Origin: Achromobacter sp. HZ34
Lineage (GTDB): Bacteria > Pseudomonadota > Gammaproteobacteria > Burkholderiales > Burkholderiaceae_B
NCBI RefSeq assembly: GCF_002209485.1
Contig: NZ_NJIX01000002.1
Location: forward strand, 558,001-622,000
Reading direction: 5' to 3'
Length of the DNA: 64,000 nt
The notes under the pieces are model-generated. The model worked only from the letters and a program-made list of their open reading frames with translations. It ran no database searches and was not told the origin of the DNA. How positions within the stretch are numbered: the stretch's first letter is position 1; each line of letters starts with the position of its first letter. This document shows positions 26,591-36,397 of the stretch, in pieces. The translations under genes and the position numbers were made by a program.

Positions 26591-28738
26591 TCAAGCACGT
26601 TTTAATATCGCGCAACGCTGCGCAAGCTCTTGATAGCGCTCACGCTCCGCCGCTTCTTTCAGCCCGCCTTTGACCAATTCGGTCATTTCGGCGCGCAGGG
26701 AATCGAACTCTATCCGGTGTAGCGCATCCTCCCATTCGGCCTGCGGATGAGGCAGTTCTTCCTGCCCCAGCAGGTCAGCGCTCATGCTGCGCAGTACCAG
26801 ATGGATGTCGGATTCCGGATCCGCGGCCTCCAGCAACGCACCCAAATGGCGGGCTCCGCTGCTTTGTGCCAAAACGATCAAATCCCTCACCATACCCAGG
26901 TGGGGACCATGGTCGATAACTTCAAGTTGCTGGTCGCCCATGGTGTCGACCAGCTCGGGGTGCGACAGCAATAATTGCAGCAGACGCTTGGCCAGCGTGG
27001 GAACGGGACGGCGCGGCTCGATGACGCCGCCGACCTCGTTTTCGCGGCGCCAACCGCCCTTGCCTTTGCCCTGCCACTTGCCCTGGCCTTTGCCATAGCC
27101 GCCGCCACCGCCCTGCTTGCCCTGCTGCCAGCCCTGCTGTTTGCCAGCGCCGGCCCCGGCCCCCTGCTCCGGCATGGAACCCATGCCCGGATCGGGCATG
27201 TATTCGTAATCCTGCGACATGCCGTCGAAGTCACCATCGACATAAGCCGGTACGTCGAAGGACGGCGCCCAGTCCTCGGACGGGGGCCCACCGTCGCCGC
27301 CGCGCATGCCGTCGGCCGCGCTGCCGGACCCGCCACCGGTCGCGTCTGCGGCAGGGCGCTGTACCGCGCGCGGCCCGGCGTTACGCGCCGCCGCCTGGCC
27401 TTGGCCAGCATCCGGCGCACCGCCGTAGGCCTGGGCCTTGGCAGCCTGCTGCGCCATGATCTGCGTCATTTCCTCGGGCGTCAGCTGTACCTGGCGCGCG
27501 AGTTCACGTTCGATCTGGATGCGCAACGCACACGGGGGGATTGCCGCGATCAGGGGCATGGCCTCATGCAGGCACGCCGCGCGACCCTCGGCCTCGCCCA
27601 GATTGTGACGCTGGCCCAGCTCATCGAGCAGGAAGCGCGACAAGGCCGGCGCTTCGGCCATGCAGGCCCGGAACGCCTCCGCCCCGAACTCCCGCACATA
27701 GGAATCGGGATCGTGCTCGTCCGGCAGGAACAGGAAACGCAGCGTGATGTCATCGCGCAGCGCCGGCAGGCAAGCCTGCAGCGCCCGCCAGGCCGCGCGT
27801 CGTCCCGCCTTGTCGCCGTCGAAGCTGAACACCACTTTGTCGCTGGTGCGCAGCAGCTTCTTCACGTGGTCCGGCGTGGTGGCCGTCCCCAGTGTGGCGA
27901 CGGCATTGCCGATGCCCAGCTGCGCCAGGCCGACCACGTCCATATAGCCTTCGACGACGATCACCTGGCCTTCCAGGCGTATCGCCTGGCGCGCCTCCCA
28001 GAGCCCATACAGTTCCTGGCCCTTGGAGAACACCGGCGTTTCCGGCGAATTCAGGTACTTGGGCTCCCCTTTGCCGATGATGCGGCCGCCAAAGCCGATC
28101 AAGGCCCCGCGCGCATTGCGGATGGGGAACATGATGCGTTCGCGGAAGCGGTCGTACCGGCGCCCGTCTTCCGACTCGATGACGAGTCCGGATTCGACCA
28201 GCACCGGGTCGTCGTAACGGGGGAACACCTGCATCAAGCCCTGGCGGTCCGTGCCGGACCAGCCCAGGCCGAACTGCGCGGCGATCTCGCCTGTCAAGCC
28301 GCGTTGCTTCAGGTAGCGGATGGCGGGCGCCGACGCGCGCAATTGCTTGAGGTAATGGGTCTGCGCGACATCCAGGGCCTGGGTGTGGCGCGAAACCTCT
28401 TCTTTACGCCGCGCCGATTCGGCGCGCTGCTGCGGACTACGTCTGTCTTCCTCCGGCACCGACAGCCCCACCGAGCCGGCGAGCGTGCGCACGGCTTCGG
28501 GAAAACTGGCACCGGTGTGTTCGATCAGGAAAGTGATCGCACTGCCATGCGCGCCGCAGCCGAAGCAGTGATAGAACTGCTTGGTCGGACTGACAGTGAA
28601 GGAGGGACTTTTTTCGTTGTGGAAAGGGCAAAGGCCAAGCAGGTTGGCACCACCCTTCCGCAGCTGCACGTATCGCCCGACTACGTCGACGACGTCGACC
28701 CGGGCGAGCAGATCCTGTATGAATGATTCAGGAATCAA
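26591..28738 (-). CDS. dnaG: DNA primase
   Basis: A 715-residue primase. The start appears to be TTG (28738): a stop codon lies directly upstream in frame, and the first residues (IPESFIQDLLARVDVVDVV) are already conserved family sequence. The CHC2 zinc site is C37-x2-H40 ... C58-x2-C61 (YHCFGCG). The TOPRIM core shows VIVVEGYMDVVGL and FSFDGDKAGRRAAWRA. A low-complexity Gly/Gln/Lys segment (about 525-565) lies before the C-terminal helicase-binding domain. It makes RNA primers for replication together with DnaB. It follows rpsU by 25 bases in the classic macromolecular-synthesis operon. Confidence 0.96.
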   Translation of the reverse strand: MIPESFIQDLLARVDVVDVVGRYVQLRKGGANLLGLCPFHNEKSPSFTVSPTKQFYHCFGCGAHGSAITFLIEHTGASFPEAVRTLAGSVGLSVPEEDRRSPQQRAESARRKEEVSRHTQALDVAQTHYLKQLRASAPAIRYLKQRGLTGEIAAQFGLGWSGTDRQGLMQVFPRYDDPVLVESGLVIESEDGRRYDRFRERIMFPIRNARGALIGFGGRIIGKGEPKYLNSPETPVFSKGQELYGLWEARQAIRLEGQVIVVEGYMDVVGLAQLGIGNAVATLGTATTPDHVKKLLRTSDKVVFSFDGDKAGRRAAWRALQACLPALRDDITLRFLFLPDEHDPDSYVREFGAEAFRACMAEAPALSRFLLDELGQRHNLGEAEGRAACLHEAMPLIAAIPPCALRIQIERELARQVQLTPEEMTQIMAQQAAKAQAYGGAPDAGQGQAAARNAGPRAVQRPAADATGGGSGSAADGMRGGDGGPPSEDWAPSFDVPAYVDGDFDGMSQDYEYMPDPGMGSMPEQGAGAGAGKQQGWQQGKQGGGGGYGKGQGKWQGKGKGGWRRENEVGGVIEPRRPVPTLAKRLLQLLLSHPELVDTMGDQQLEVIDHGPHLGMVRDLIVLAQSSGARHLGALLEAADPESDIHLVLRSMSADLLGQEELPHPQAEWEDALHRIEFDSLRAEMTELVKGGLKEAAERERYQELAQRCAILKRA

Positions 28739-28763
28739 TCAGATTCAAGGACCAAGATACAGA

Positions 28764-28976
28764 TCAATACATACGGGGGGGCAGTTGCTGGCTACGAATG
28801 CGCTTGTAGTGGCGCTTGACCGCGGCGGCATGCTTGCGCTTGCGCTCGGCGGTGGGCTTTTCGTAGAACTCGCGCGAACGCAGTTCGGTCAGCAGACCCG
28901 TTTTTTCAATGGTGCGCTTGAAGCGACGCAGTGCGGCTTCAAACGGCTCATTTTCCTTCAGACGAACGATGGGCAT
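28764..28976 (-). CDS. rpsU: 30S ribosomal protein S21
   Basis: A 70-residue basic protein ([20 protein letters not shown]...), the family's exact length, with the conserved [11 protein letters not shown] segment and a basic C-terminus ([16 protein letters not shown]). It binds the 3' end of 16S rRNA in the small subunit and helps initiation. It is the first gene of rpsU-dnaG-rpoD. No promoter was positively placed in the 115 bp upstream. Confidence 0.97.
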   Translation of the reverse strand: MPIVRLKENEPFEAALRRFKRTIEKTGLLTELRSREFYEKPTAERKRKHAAAVKRHYKRIRSQQLPPRMY

Positions 28977-29091
28977 AAATCTACTCAGTTGTTCTCGCGG
29001 CTAGTTGACCTATCCGGCCACCGGGGTCAGACGCCCATGCGAGAGGTAGAGGGTAAGGTAAGTGACAACCTGCGATTCTAGCATGGAATCG

Positions 29092-29634
29092 TTAATCACC
29101 AGAGCCTTTTCTGGTCCACGCCTCCAGCTGATGCGGCCGCAGGCTGTCGTAATCCTCGAAAGGCTGGTGGATCCAGGGGTTGGTCGGCAGCTTGTCGACG
29201 TAGAAATCGGGCTCCACATGGGAGTGGCCCTTCCACCACAGGACCGCGCTGCGCAGCTCTGTAATGGCGGGGAACTGCTGCTTCAGGTGCTCGCGCACCT
29301 TGTTGAAGGTCAGGCCGGTATCGACCATATCGTCCACCAGCAACACGCGGCCGGACAGGCTGCCGCGGGTGATGGTGATGAACTGGGCGATATCCAGGGC
29401 GCCCTGCTTGGTGCCGGCCGCTTCGCGATAGCTGCTGGTGGCCAGGATGCCCAGCGGAACGTCGTAAATGCGCGACAGGACGTCGCCCACGCGGACACCG
29501 CCGCGCGCCAGGCACAGGATCTGATCGAATTTCCAACCGGAACGGTGCACCAGCAGGGCCAGGCGTTCGATCAGCCGGTGATAGTCATCCCAGCTGACCC
29601 AAAGGTCTTTGTCGGTATTCGGCGGCAAGCTCAT
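29092..29634 (-). CDS. Purine phosphoribosyltransferase (hypoxanthine/xanthine-guanine type)
   Basis: A 180-residue protein from ATG 29634 (AAGGAG upstream; the longer frame adds 27 unlike residues). It is a type I PRTase: ILCLARGGVRVGDVL, then the PRPP loop VLLVDDMVDTGLTF, and a C-terminal WIHQPFEDYD that resembles the Xgpt hood region. It would salvage a purine base to its nucleotide with PRPP. Its position just downstream of purA, which makes AMP from IMP, fits purine metabolism, but a terminator separates them. Exact base preference cannot be read. Confidence 0.82.
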   Translation of the reverse strand: MSLPPNTDKDLWVSWDDYHRLIERLALLVHRSGWKFDQILCLARGGVRVGDVLSRIYDVPLGILATSSYREAAGTKQGALDIAQFITITRGSLSGRVLLVDDMVDTGLTFNKVREHLKQQFPAITELRSAVLWWKGHSHVEPDFYVDKLPTNPWIHQPFEDYDSLRPHQLEAWTRKGSGD

Positions 29635-29669
29635 CGAGGCCACTCCTTGGTTACAGACTATGTGCAGGC

Positions 29670-29730
29670 AAAAAAACAATGCCGCCCGGCCTGCCCTTCT
29701 GTCGAAGGACCGCACCGAGCGGCAGGCCGG
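29670..29730 (-). terminator. Intrinsic terminator after purA
   Basis: An outer stem of 10 perfect pairs (CCGGCCTGCC 29686-29695 / GGCAGGCCGG 29721-29730) encloses a smaller CCTTC/GAAGG hairpin. On the minus strand it is followed within 10 bases by seven T. Confidence 0.75.
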
Positions 29731-29748
29731 ACCGGGTCTTGCGCCGGA

Positions 29749-31077
<1,329 letters not shown>

Positions 31078-31094
31078 TCAGCGATCTCCCGGGA

Positions 31095-31112
31095 CCTCCC
31101 GGCGACGGGAGG
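31095..31112. other. Small hairpin between hisZ and purA
   Basis: A 7-bp perfect stem (CCTCCCG / CGGGAGG) with a 4-base loop lies between the hisZ stop and purA start. Without a T-run it is more likely an mRNA stability or processing element than a full terminator. Confidence 0.35.
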
Positions 31113-31118
31113 GGTGAG

Positions 31119-32276
31119 TCAAATCGTTCGGACCGTCCAGGCGCCGTCCAGCAGCGTCAGTTCACGGTCGAAAATGAATTCATCCTGGTCGTGCTCGTGG
31201 CCAGGCAGGTTCTGGATGACGATCTCGCCAGCCTGGCGCAAATCACGCACCGCCTGCGCCAGCGCGGTGTCCTGTCCCCACGGCGCGCGTACGGCGCGCG
31301 CGCGTTCCGCCGGTGCCAGACCCGCCGCCAGGCGGCGCAGATCCAGGCTGAAGCCGGTGGCCGGGCGGGCCCGGCCGAAGGCGCGGCTGACGTTGTCATA
31401 ACGTCCGCCCGTAACCAGGGCGTTGTGCCAGCCTTCGGCATACAACGCAAAGGTTACGCCAGAATGATAACCATACCCGCCCACGTCGCCCAGGTCGATG
31501 CTTACGGGCAAATCAGGCAGGTAGCTCAGCAGTTGTTCCAGCGCGTCGAGCGCGCGCTCGATACCGGGCAGCGCCGGCAATTCACGGCGGGCGCGCGCCA
31601 GCACGGCGACGTCGCCGTACAGGGTGGTCAGCGTGCGCAAGGCATCGATGGTGTGCGCCGCCGGCCCGTCGGGACGTTGCGCCAGGTCACCCAGGCCCGG
31701 AATGTCTTTCTCGCGCAACAGGCCCATGATGGTTTCGACATGGGGCTGGGCGGCGGGATCGGCGTCGACGATGGCGCGCACTACGCCCGGGTGGCACAGG
31801 TCCAGACGCGGCCGCGACACGCCGGCGATGCGCACGGTTTCCAGCACCAGGCGGATGATTTCCAGGTCGGCCTCGACACCGGCATGGCCGTAGATTTCGG
31901 CGCCGATCTGCAGCAATTCGCGGCTGGACAGCAGGTCGACCGGCCTGGCATGCAGCACCGTGCCGCAATAACAGAGCCGCGTCACGCCGGCGCGATTCAG
32001 CAGATGCGCATCGATACGCGACACTTGCGGGGTCATGTCGGCGCGCACACCCAGTGTGCGGCCGGAAAGCTGGTCGATCAGTTTGCAGGTGCGCAGATTC
32101 AGTTCTGTGCCGGTGCCGGACAACAGTGAATCGATGTATTCGACCAGGGGCGGCGCGACCAGCTCGTATCCGTAAGTGCGATAGAGATCGAGCAGTTCGC
32201 GGCGCAACTCCTCGATGCGCCGGGCCTCGGCCGGAAGTATGTCGGCCAGGCTCTCGGGCAGCAGCCAGTTACCCAT
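31119..32276 (-). CDS. hisZ: ATP phosphoribosyltransferase regulatory subunit
   Basis: A 385-residue HisRS-like protein without the tRNA anticodon domain ([20 protein letters not shown], then [33 protein letters not shown]). HisZ pairs with the short form of HisG to start histidine synthesis and mediates feedback control. The complete synthetase motif set is absent, and a true hisS is at 40770, which confirms the assignment. No hisG is in the window. Directly upstream lies a strong hairpin that could terminate or attenuate transcription into this gene. Confidence 0.94.
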   Translation of the reverse strand: MGNWLLPESLADILPAEARRIEELRRELLDLYRTYGYELVAPPLVEYIDSLLSGTGTELNLRTCKLIDQLSGRTLGVRADMTPQVSRIDAHLLNRAGVTRLCYCGTVLHARPVDLLSSRELLQIGAEIYGHAGVEADLEIIRLVLETVRIAGVSRPRLDLCHPGVVRAIVDADPAAQPHVETIMGLLREKDIPGLGDLAQRPDGPAAHTIDALRTLTTLYGDVAVLARARRELPALPGIERALDALEQLLSYLPDLPVSIDLGDVGGYGYHSGVTFALYAEGWHNALVTGGRYDNVSRAFGRARPATGFSLDLRRLAAGLAPAERARAVRAPWGQDTALAQAVRDLRQAGEIVIQNLPGHEHDQDEFIFDRELTLLDGAWTVRTI

Positions 32277-32346
32277 GATGTACCTGATAACGCCTTTGAT
32301 TCATGGATGGGCGGCGTCGGGAAGACGGGTAAGCAACGCCCAAACG

Positions 32347-32381
32347 AAAAGCGGCTGAGGGGCGTAAGCCCGCTCAGCCGC
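32347..32381 (-). terminator. Strong hairpin upstream of hisZ: second terminator or attenuator
   Basis: The stem pairs GCGGCTGAG with CTCAGCCGC and continues inward as GGGC/GCCC with one bulged G, a total of 13 pairs, closed by a 4-base loop. On the minus strand TTTTCG follows. It lies 75 bases before the hisZ start and about 130 bases beyond the hflC terminator. Confidence 0.6.
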
Positions 32382-32508
32382 GCGGAATTTTTGAATAGCT
32401 TACGGGGTATTGTACATGAAAGCGGGAGACCCTCGATATTCGCCGCTGGCATGGCGCGACGCATGAGCGCTGTTGCAGTGCGTCCCGCTGCGGCCCCAGG
32501 CGGCAATG

Positions 32509-32537
32509 AAAAAGGCGCGCCGGAGCGCGCCTTTTTT
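32509..32537. terminator. Bidirectional intrinsic terminator after hflC
   Basis: A 7-bp stem (GGCGCGC / GCGCGCC) with loop CGGA has five A on its left and six T on its right, so it has a T-run on both strands. It lies 17 bases beyond the hflC stop. Confidence 0.8.
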
Positions 32538-32553
32538 CAATCCCCTGCGCTGC

Positions 32554-33501
32554 TTAGCGGGCGGGGGCGGGGGCGGGCGTGCCGACCGGACTGCCGGGCA
32601 GGCCGCCCTGGGCGGCGGTCGGCGTGGAAGGCGTGCCCATGGAGGACTTGAAGAACTGGAAGAATTCCGAGCTCGGGTCCACCACCAGCAGGTCGCTGGG
32701 CTTGGAGAACGCCGTACGGTAGGCTTCCAGGCTCTTGTAGAACGTATAGAACACGGGATCCTTGCCATAAGCCGCGGCGTAGATGCTGCTGGCCTGGGCA
32801 TCGCCCTCACCCATGATGGCCTGCGCCTTGGCATAGGCTTCGGCCAGGATGACTTCACGGCGACGGTCGGCTTCGGCGCGTATCTTCTCGCCTTCGGCGG
32901 CACCGATGGACCGCAGCTCGTTGGCCACGCGCGTACGCTCGGCTTCCATGCGGCGATACACCGATTCCGAAATCTCCGGCGCGAACTCGATGCGGCGCAG
33001 GCGCACATCGACGATCTGGACGCCCAGGGGCTCGGCGCGCTTGGCCACGTTGGCCAGGATTTCCGCCATGACCTTTTCCCGCTCGGCCGACACCACGTCC
33101 TTGACGGTACGCACGTTGACGGCCGCGTTCAGGGCGTCGCGGATCTGCGCCTGCAGGCGTTCCTGCGCGGCGCGTTCGTTGCCGCCGAAGGTCACGTAGT
33201 ACAGGCGCGGATCGGCGATACGCCACTTCACGTACGAGTCGATCAGCAGGTTCTTCTTTTCCGAAGTCTGGATGCGTTCGGCATCCGTCGATTCGATGGT
33301 GAGCGTGCGCTTGTCCAGCGTCACCACGTTCTGGAACGGCGGCGGCGCCTTGAAGTACAGGCCGGGTTCACTGATGACACGGCGCACTTCACCCAGCGAG
33401 AACACCAGGGCGTAATCGCGCTCACGCACGATGAACACGCAGGACGAGGCGGCCGCCACGATGATCAGCAGGCCAACCAGGATGGGCAAAAGACGTTGCA
33501 T
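32554..33501 (-). CDS. hflC: HflC, subunit of the HflKC membrane complex
   Basis: A 315-residue SPFH/prohibitin-domain protein with one N-terminal membrane helix (LLPILVGLLIIVAAASSCVFIV) and the core LVFSLGEVRRVISEPGLYFK, RRIEFAPEISESVYRRMEAER, AEGEKIRAEADRRREVILAEA. The C-terminus is a Pro/Ala-rich tail (GTPAPAPAR). Together with HflK it forms a cage around the FtsH protease and modulates its action on membrane proteins. The start is 18 bases behind the hflK stop, in the order hflX-hflK-hflC. Confidence 0.95.
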   Translation of the reverse strand: MQRLLPILVGLLIIVAAASSCVFIVRERDYALVFSLGEVRRVISEPGLYFKAPPPFQNVVTLDKRTLTIESTDAERIQTSEKKNLLIDSYVKWRIADPRLYYVTFGGNERAAQERLQAQIRDALNAAVNVRTVKDVVSAEREKVMAEILANVAKRAEPLGVQIVDVRLRRIEFAPEISESVYRRMEAERTRVANELRSIGAAEGEKIRAEADRRREVILAEAYAKAQAIMGEGDAQASSIYAAAYGKDPVFYTFYKSLEAYRTAFSKPSDLLVVDPSSEFFQFFKSSMGTPSTPTAAQGGLPGSPVGTPAPAPAR

Positions 33502-33519
33502 ATTGAGTAGCTCCTCCGG

Positions 33520-34812
33520 TTAGCGCGACAGACGGTCGCGAGGCAGCGTGTTGCTGTTGCTGCCGCTGTTGCCGGATTGCTGCCCGGTAGTGCGCGGAGG
33601 CTGCGGGATCGACGGCTGGCTTGCGCCAGGCAGGCTGCCGCCCGTGGCGGGCGCCTGCTTGCCGGCGTCCTGCGCCGCCTGCTGGATGATCTTGTCGATG
33701 GGCAGGTACAGCATGTTGTTGCCGTCCTTGGCGTCGATCATGACCTTGCCCGACCGCGTATAGATCTCCTGCATGGTTTCCAGGTACATGCGCTCGCGCA
33801 TCACCGCGGGTGCCTTGCGGTACTCGTTGGCGATGCTGTTGAAGCGCGCCGTATTACCCTCGGCATCGCCGATGACCTTGGCCTTGTACCCTTCGGCCTG
33901 CTCGTTCATGCGCGACGCCTGGCCCGAGGCCAGCGGCACGACCTGGTTGGCATAGGCCTGGCCTTCGTTGATCTGGCGCTCGCGGTCCTGGCCGGCCTTG
34001 ACGGCGTCGTCGAACGCGGCTTGCACCTGTTCGGGCGGCTGCACGTTCTGGATGGCCACGGTGCTGACCTGGATACCGGTGTGATAACGGTCCAGGATCT
34101 GCTGCATCAGCGTCTGCACTTCGGTCGCCACGTTGGTACGGCCTTCGTACAGCACGTAATCCATGGGCTTCTTGCCGACGATCTCGCGCATGGCGGTTTC
34201 CGCCGCCTGGCGCACGGCCTCGTCCGGATCGCGGGTGCGGAACAGATAGTCCGGCGCGCCGTCGGCACGCAGGCGGTACTGGACCACGAATTGCATATCG
34301 ACGATGTTCTCGTCGGTGGTCAGCATCAGCGCTTCAGGCAAGACCTTGTTGCGCGAGCTGCCACGGAAGCCGACTTCGAACGTGCGCAGTTGGGACACGT
34401 TGACGGTTTCCTGGTTCTGGAAGGGGTACGGCAGGCGCCATTGGAAGCCCGCCGGCGACGTGCTCTTGTACTTGCCGAACTGGGTGACCACGGCCACCTG
34501 GCCTTCCTGCACGATGTAGAAACCGCTGGCCAGCCACAAAGCCACCACCACCAGGACGATCAGTCCCAGCCCGATGCGCGTATTGCGGGGCGAAGACGGT
34601 GCACCGCCCGTGCCGGTCGGCCGGTTGCCACGGCCTCCGCCCTTGCGGCCGAAGATGGCACCGATGCGGTTATTGAAATCGCGCCAGACCTCGTCGAGAT
34701 CCGGCGGACCATCACCATTACCCTGGGGGCGCCGCGGCGGCTCGTTGCCGTTTTGGTTGCCACGTCCCCAACCGGGGTCATTCAGATTGAACAGTTTGGA
34801 TATTAGACGCAT
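33520..34812 (-). CDS. hflK: HflK, subunit of the HflKC membrane complex
   Basis: A 430-residue SPFH-domain protein from ATG 34812 (MRLISKLFNLNDPGWGRG). The cytosolic Gly/Asn/Pro/Arg-rich N-terminus (to about residue 75) is followed by one membrane helix (GLGLIVLVVVALWLASGFYIV), then EGQVAVVTQFGKYKST and the SPFH core, and a C-terminal Pro/Gln/Ser-rich tail. The first 35 bases overlap the end of hflX, so translation is probably coupled. It partners with HflC around FtsH in the inner membrane. Confidence 0.95.
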   Translation of the reverse strand: MRLISKLFNLNDPGWGRGNQNGNEPPRRPQGNGDGPPDLDEVWRDFNNRIGAIFGRKGGGRGNRPTGTGGAPSSPRNTRIGLGLIVLVVVALWLASGFYIVQEGQVAVVTQFGKYKSTSPAGFQWRLPYPFQNQETVNVSQLRTFEVGFRGSSRNKVLPEALMLTTDENIVDMQFVVQYRLRADGAPDYLFRTRDPDEAVRQAAETAMREIVGKKPMDYVLYEGRTNVATEVQTLMQQILDRYHTGIQVSTVAIQNVQPPEQVQAAFDDAVKAGQDRERQINEGQAYANQVVPLASGQASRMNEQAEGYKAKVIGDAEGNTARFNSIANEYRKAPAVMRERMYLETMQEIYTRSGKVMIDAKDGNNMLYLPIDKIIQQAAQDAGKQAPATGGSLPGASQPSIPQPPRTTGQQSGNSGSNSNTLPRDRLSR

Positions 34813-35884
34813 TGTTTCCCGCAATCTGACCAGCCTCTGCAATTGCCCCGCGCAACGCATCCAGACCGGCGCGCTCGGCGGCGCTTACAAACACCCGCGC
34901 AATCGTACCATGCGCGTTCCGGTCGACCCGCGGGGCCATGTCCACGCGGTCGATCTTGTTATAGACCATGATCACGGGGATGGTTCCCGCGCCGATCTCA
35001 TTAAGCACTTTTTCAACCTCGAGGATCTGCTCGTCGCGCTGCGGACTGGCGGCGTCCACCACATGCAGCAGCAGATCGGCGTGGACGGTTTCTTCCAGGG
35101 TGGCGCGAAACGCCGCGATCAGGGTCGGCGGCAGGTCGCGGATGAAACCCACGGTGTCCGACAGCACCACCGAGCCCGTGCCCTGGATCCAGATCTTGCG
35201 CGTGGTGGTGTCCAGGGTGGCGAACAACTGATCGGCGGCGTAGGCGTCGGCGCGCGTCAGGGCGTTGAACAGCGTGGACTTGCCGGCGTTGGTGTAGCCG
35301 ACCAGCGAGACCGACAACACCCCGCCACGGGCGCGCGCCCGGCGCTGCGTCAAACGCTGGCGCTCGACCTTGTCGAGCCGTTCGCGCAGCAGCTTGACCT
35401 TGGCGCCGATCATGCGCTTGTCCATTTCCAGCTGCGATTCGCCGGGACCGCGCATCCCGATACCGCCACGCTGCCGTTCAAGGTGGCTCCACATGCGCGT
35501 CAGGCGCGTGGTCAGATGCTGCAGTTGCGCCAGCTCGACCTGCAGCTTGCCTTCATGGCTCTTCGCGCGCAGCGCGAAGATGTCCAGGATCAAGGCCACG
35601 CGGTCGACCACGCGCAGCGTGAACGCGCGCTCCAGGTTGCGCTGCTGGGCCGGCGACAAGGGATGGTCGAACAGGACGATGTCGGCGTCGTGCGCTTTCG
35701 CCAGCAACACGGCCTCTTCGACCTTGCCCGAACCGATGAAGTACTTGGCGTCGGGACGGTCACGGCGCGCCTTCACCGTATCGACGATCTCCGCGCCGGC
35801 GCCGCGCGCGAGCATGGCGAATTCTTCCGCATGCGCGACGTAGTCGGGATTACCCAAGTCGACACTGATGATCAGGGCTCTCAT
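34778..35884 (-). CDS. hflX: HflX, ribosome-associated GTPase
   Basis: A 368-residue GTPase from ATG 35884; the 26-codon upstream extension is rejected. The HflX N-terminal domain shows DAKYFIGSGKVEEA, VLFDHPLSPAQQRNLE and the coiled GPGESQLEMDKRMI linker. The G domain shows LVGYTNAGKSTLFNAL (G1), DTVGFIRDLP (G3) and YNKID (G4). It splits stalled or heat-damaged ribosomes. The C-terminal extension found in E. coli is short here. It overlaps hflK by 35 bases and is separated from hfq by a terminator hairpin. Confidence 0.95.
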   Translation of the reverse strand: MRALIISVDLGNPDYVAHAEEFAMLARGAGAEIVDTVKARRDRPDAKYFIGSGKVEEAVLLAKAHDADIVLFDHPLSPAQQRNLERAFTLRVVDRVALILDIFALRAKSHEGKLQVELAQLQHLTTRLTRMWSHLERQRGGIGMRGPGESQLEMDKRMIGAKVKLLRERLDKVERQRLTQRRARARGGVLSVSLVGYTNAGKSTLFNALTRADAYAADQLFATLDTTTRKIWIQGTGSVVLSDTVGFIRDLPPTLIAAFRATLEETVHADLLLHVVDAASPQRDEQILEVEKVLNEIGAGTIPVIMVYNKIDRVDMAPRVDRNAHGTIARVFVSAAERAGLDALRGAIAEAGQIAGNNASNIQTVQSE

Positions 35885-35986
35885 ATTCGATTTGACGCCA
35901 GATAACGAGACGTTGAACGGTGCAAGGCAAGGACTTCCTGCCGCGGGCTCAACGTAGAACATACTAAAAAAAGCGGCGCCACAGCG

Positions 35987-36020
35987 AAAATGCCCGCCGA
36001 CACGTAACGTGCGGCGGGCA
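35987..36020 (-). terminator. Terminator after hfq
   Basis: A long stem pairs TGCCCGCCG with CGGCGGGCA and continues inward as CACGT/ACGTG. On the minus strand TTTT follows. It lies 27 bases beyond the hfq stop and before hflX, so hflX expression by read-through would be partial. Confidence 0.75.
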
Positions 36021-36046
36021 AAGGAACTGCGTGGCCGGAGCGAAAA

Positions 36047-36283
36047 TTACTCAGCGGGAATTTCCACCTGGAAGTTCACCGGACGGGCCGGGACGACGGT
36101 CGAAATGGCATGCTTGTAGACCATCTGGGTCACGGTATTGCGCAGCAGCACCACGTATTGGTCGAAGGATTCAATTTGCCCCTGCAGCTTGATGCCGTTG
36201 ACCAGATAGATGGACACCGGCACATGGTCTTTGCGCAGCGTGTTCAGAAACGGATCTTGCAGGGTTTGCCCTTTATTGCTCAT
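36047..36283 (-). CDS. hfq: RNA chaperone Hfq
   Basis: A 78-residue Sm-like protein: [27 protein letters not shown].. (split at the Sm1 loop), [10 protein letters not shown] and the Sm2 motif [11 protein letters not shown]. Residues Q8, F42 and the YKH near the end form the uridine-binding proximal face in known Hfq. The C-terminal tail is short ([12 protein letters not shown]), as in betaproteobacteria. It pairs small RNAs with mRNAs. It is usually cotranscribed with der upstream; here hisC intervenes. Confidence 0.97.
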   Translation of the reverse strand: MSNKGQTLQDPFLNTLRKDHVPVSIYLVNGIKLQGQIESFDQYVVLLRNTVTQMVYKHAISTVVPARPVNFQVEIPAE

Positions 36284-36397
36284 TGGCCAGGCTCCATTGT
36301 GTTGTTTTGAGGTGGTGGCAAACGCCGAAATCGTTACTCTACAGGGTTTTCCCGGGCGGTGCCACTGAAGTTAGGACTGAAGTTGACACCAGAAATT

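Noticed and set aside
26570-26594. TTGACA ... TAAAAT as an rpoD promoter
   Set aside because: The 13-base spacing is too short for sigma-70, and the -35-like hexamer lies in the dnaG stop region; kept only as a remark.
32269-32304. An 11-codon frame with two adjacent His codons overlapping the hisZ start, like a his leader peptide
   Set aside because: Only two His codons, no ribosome site, and it overlaps the hisZ start rather than preceding the hairpin; most likely chance.
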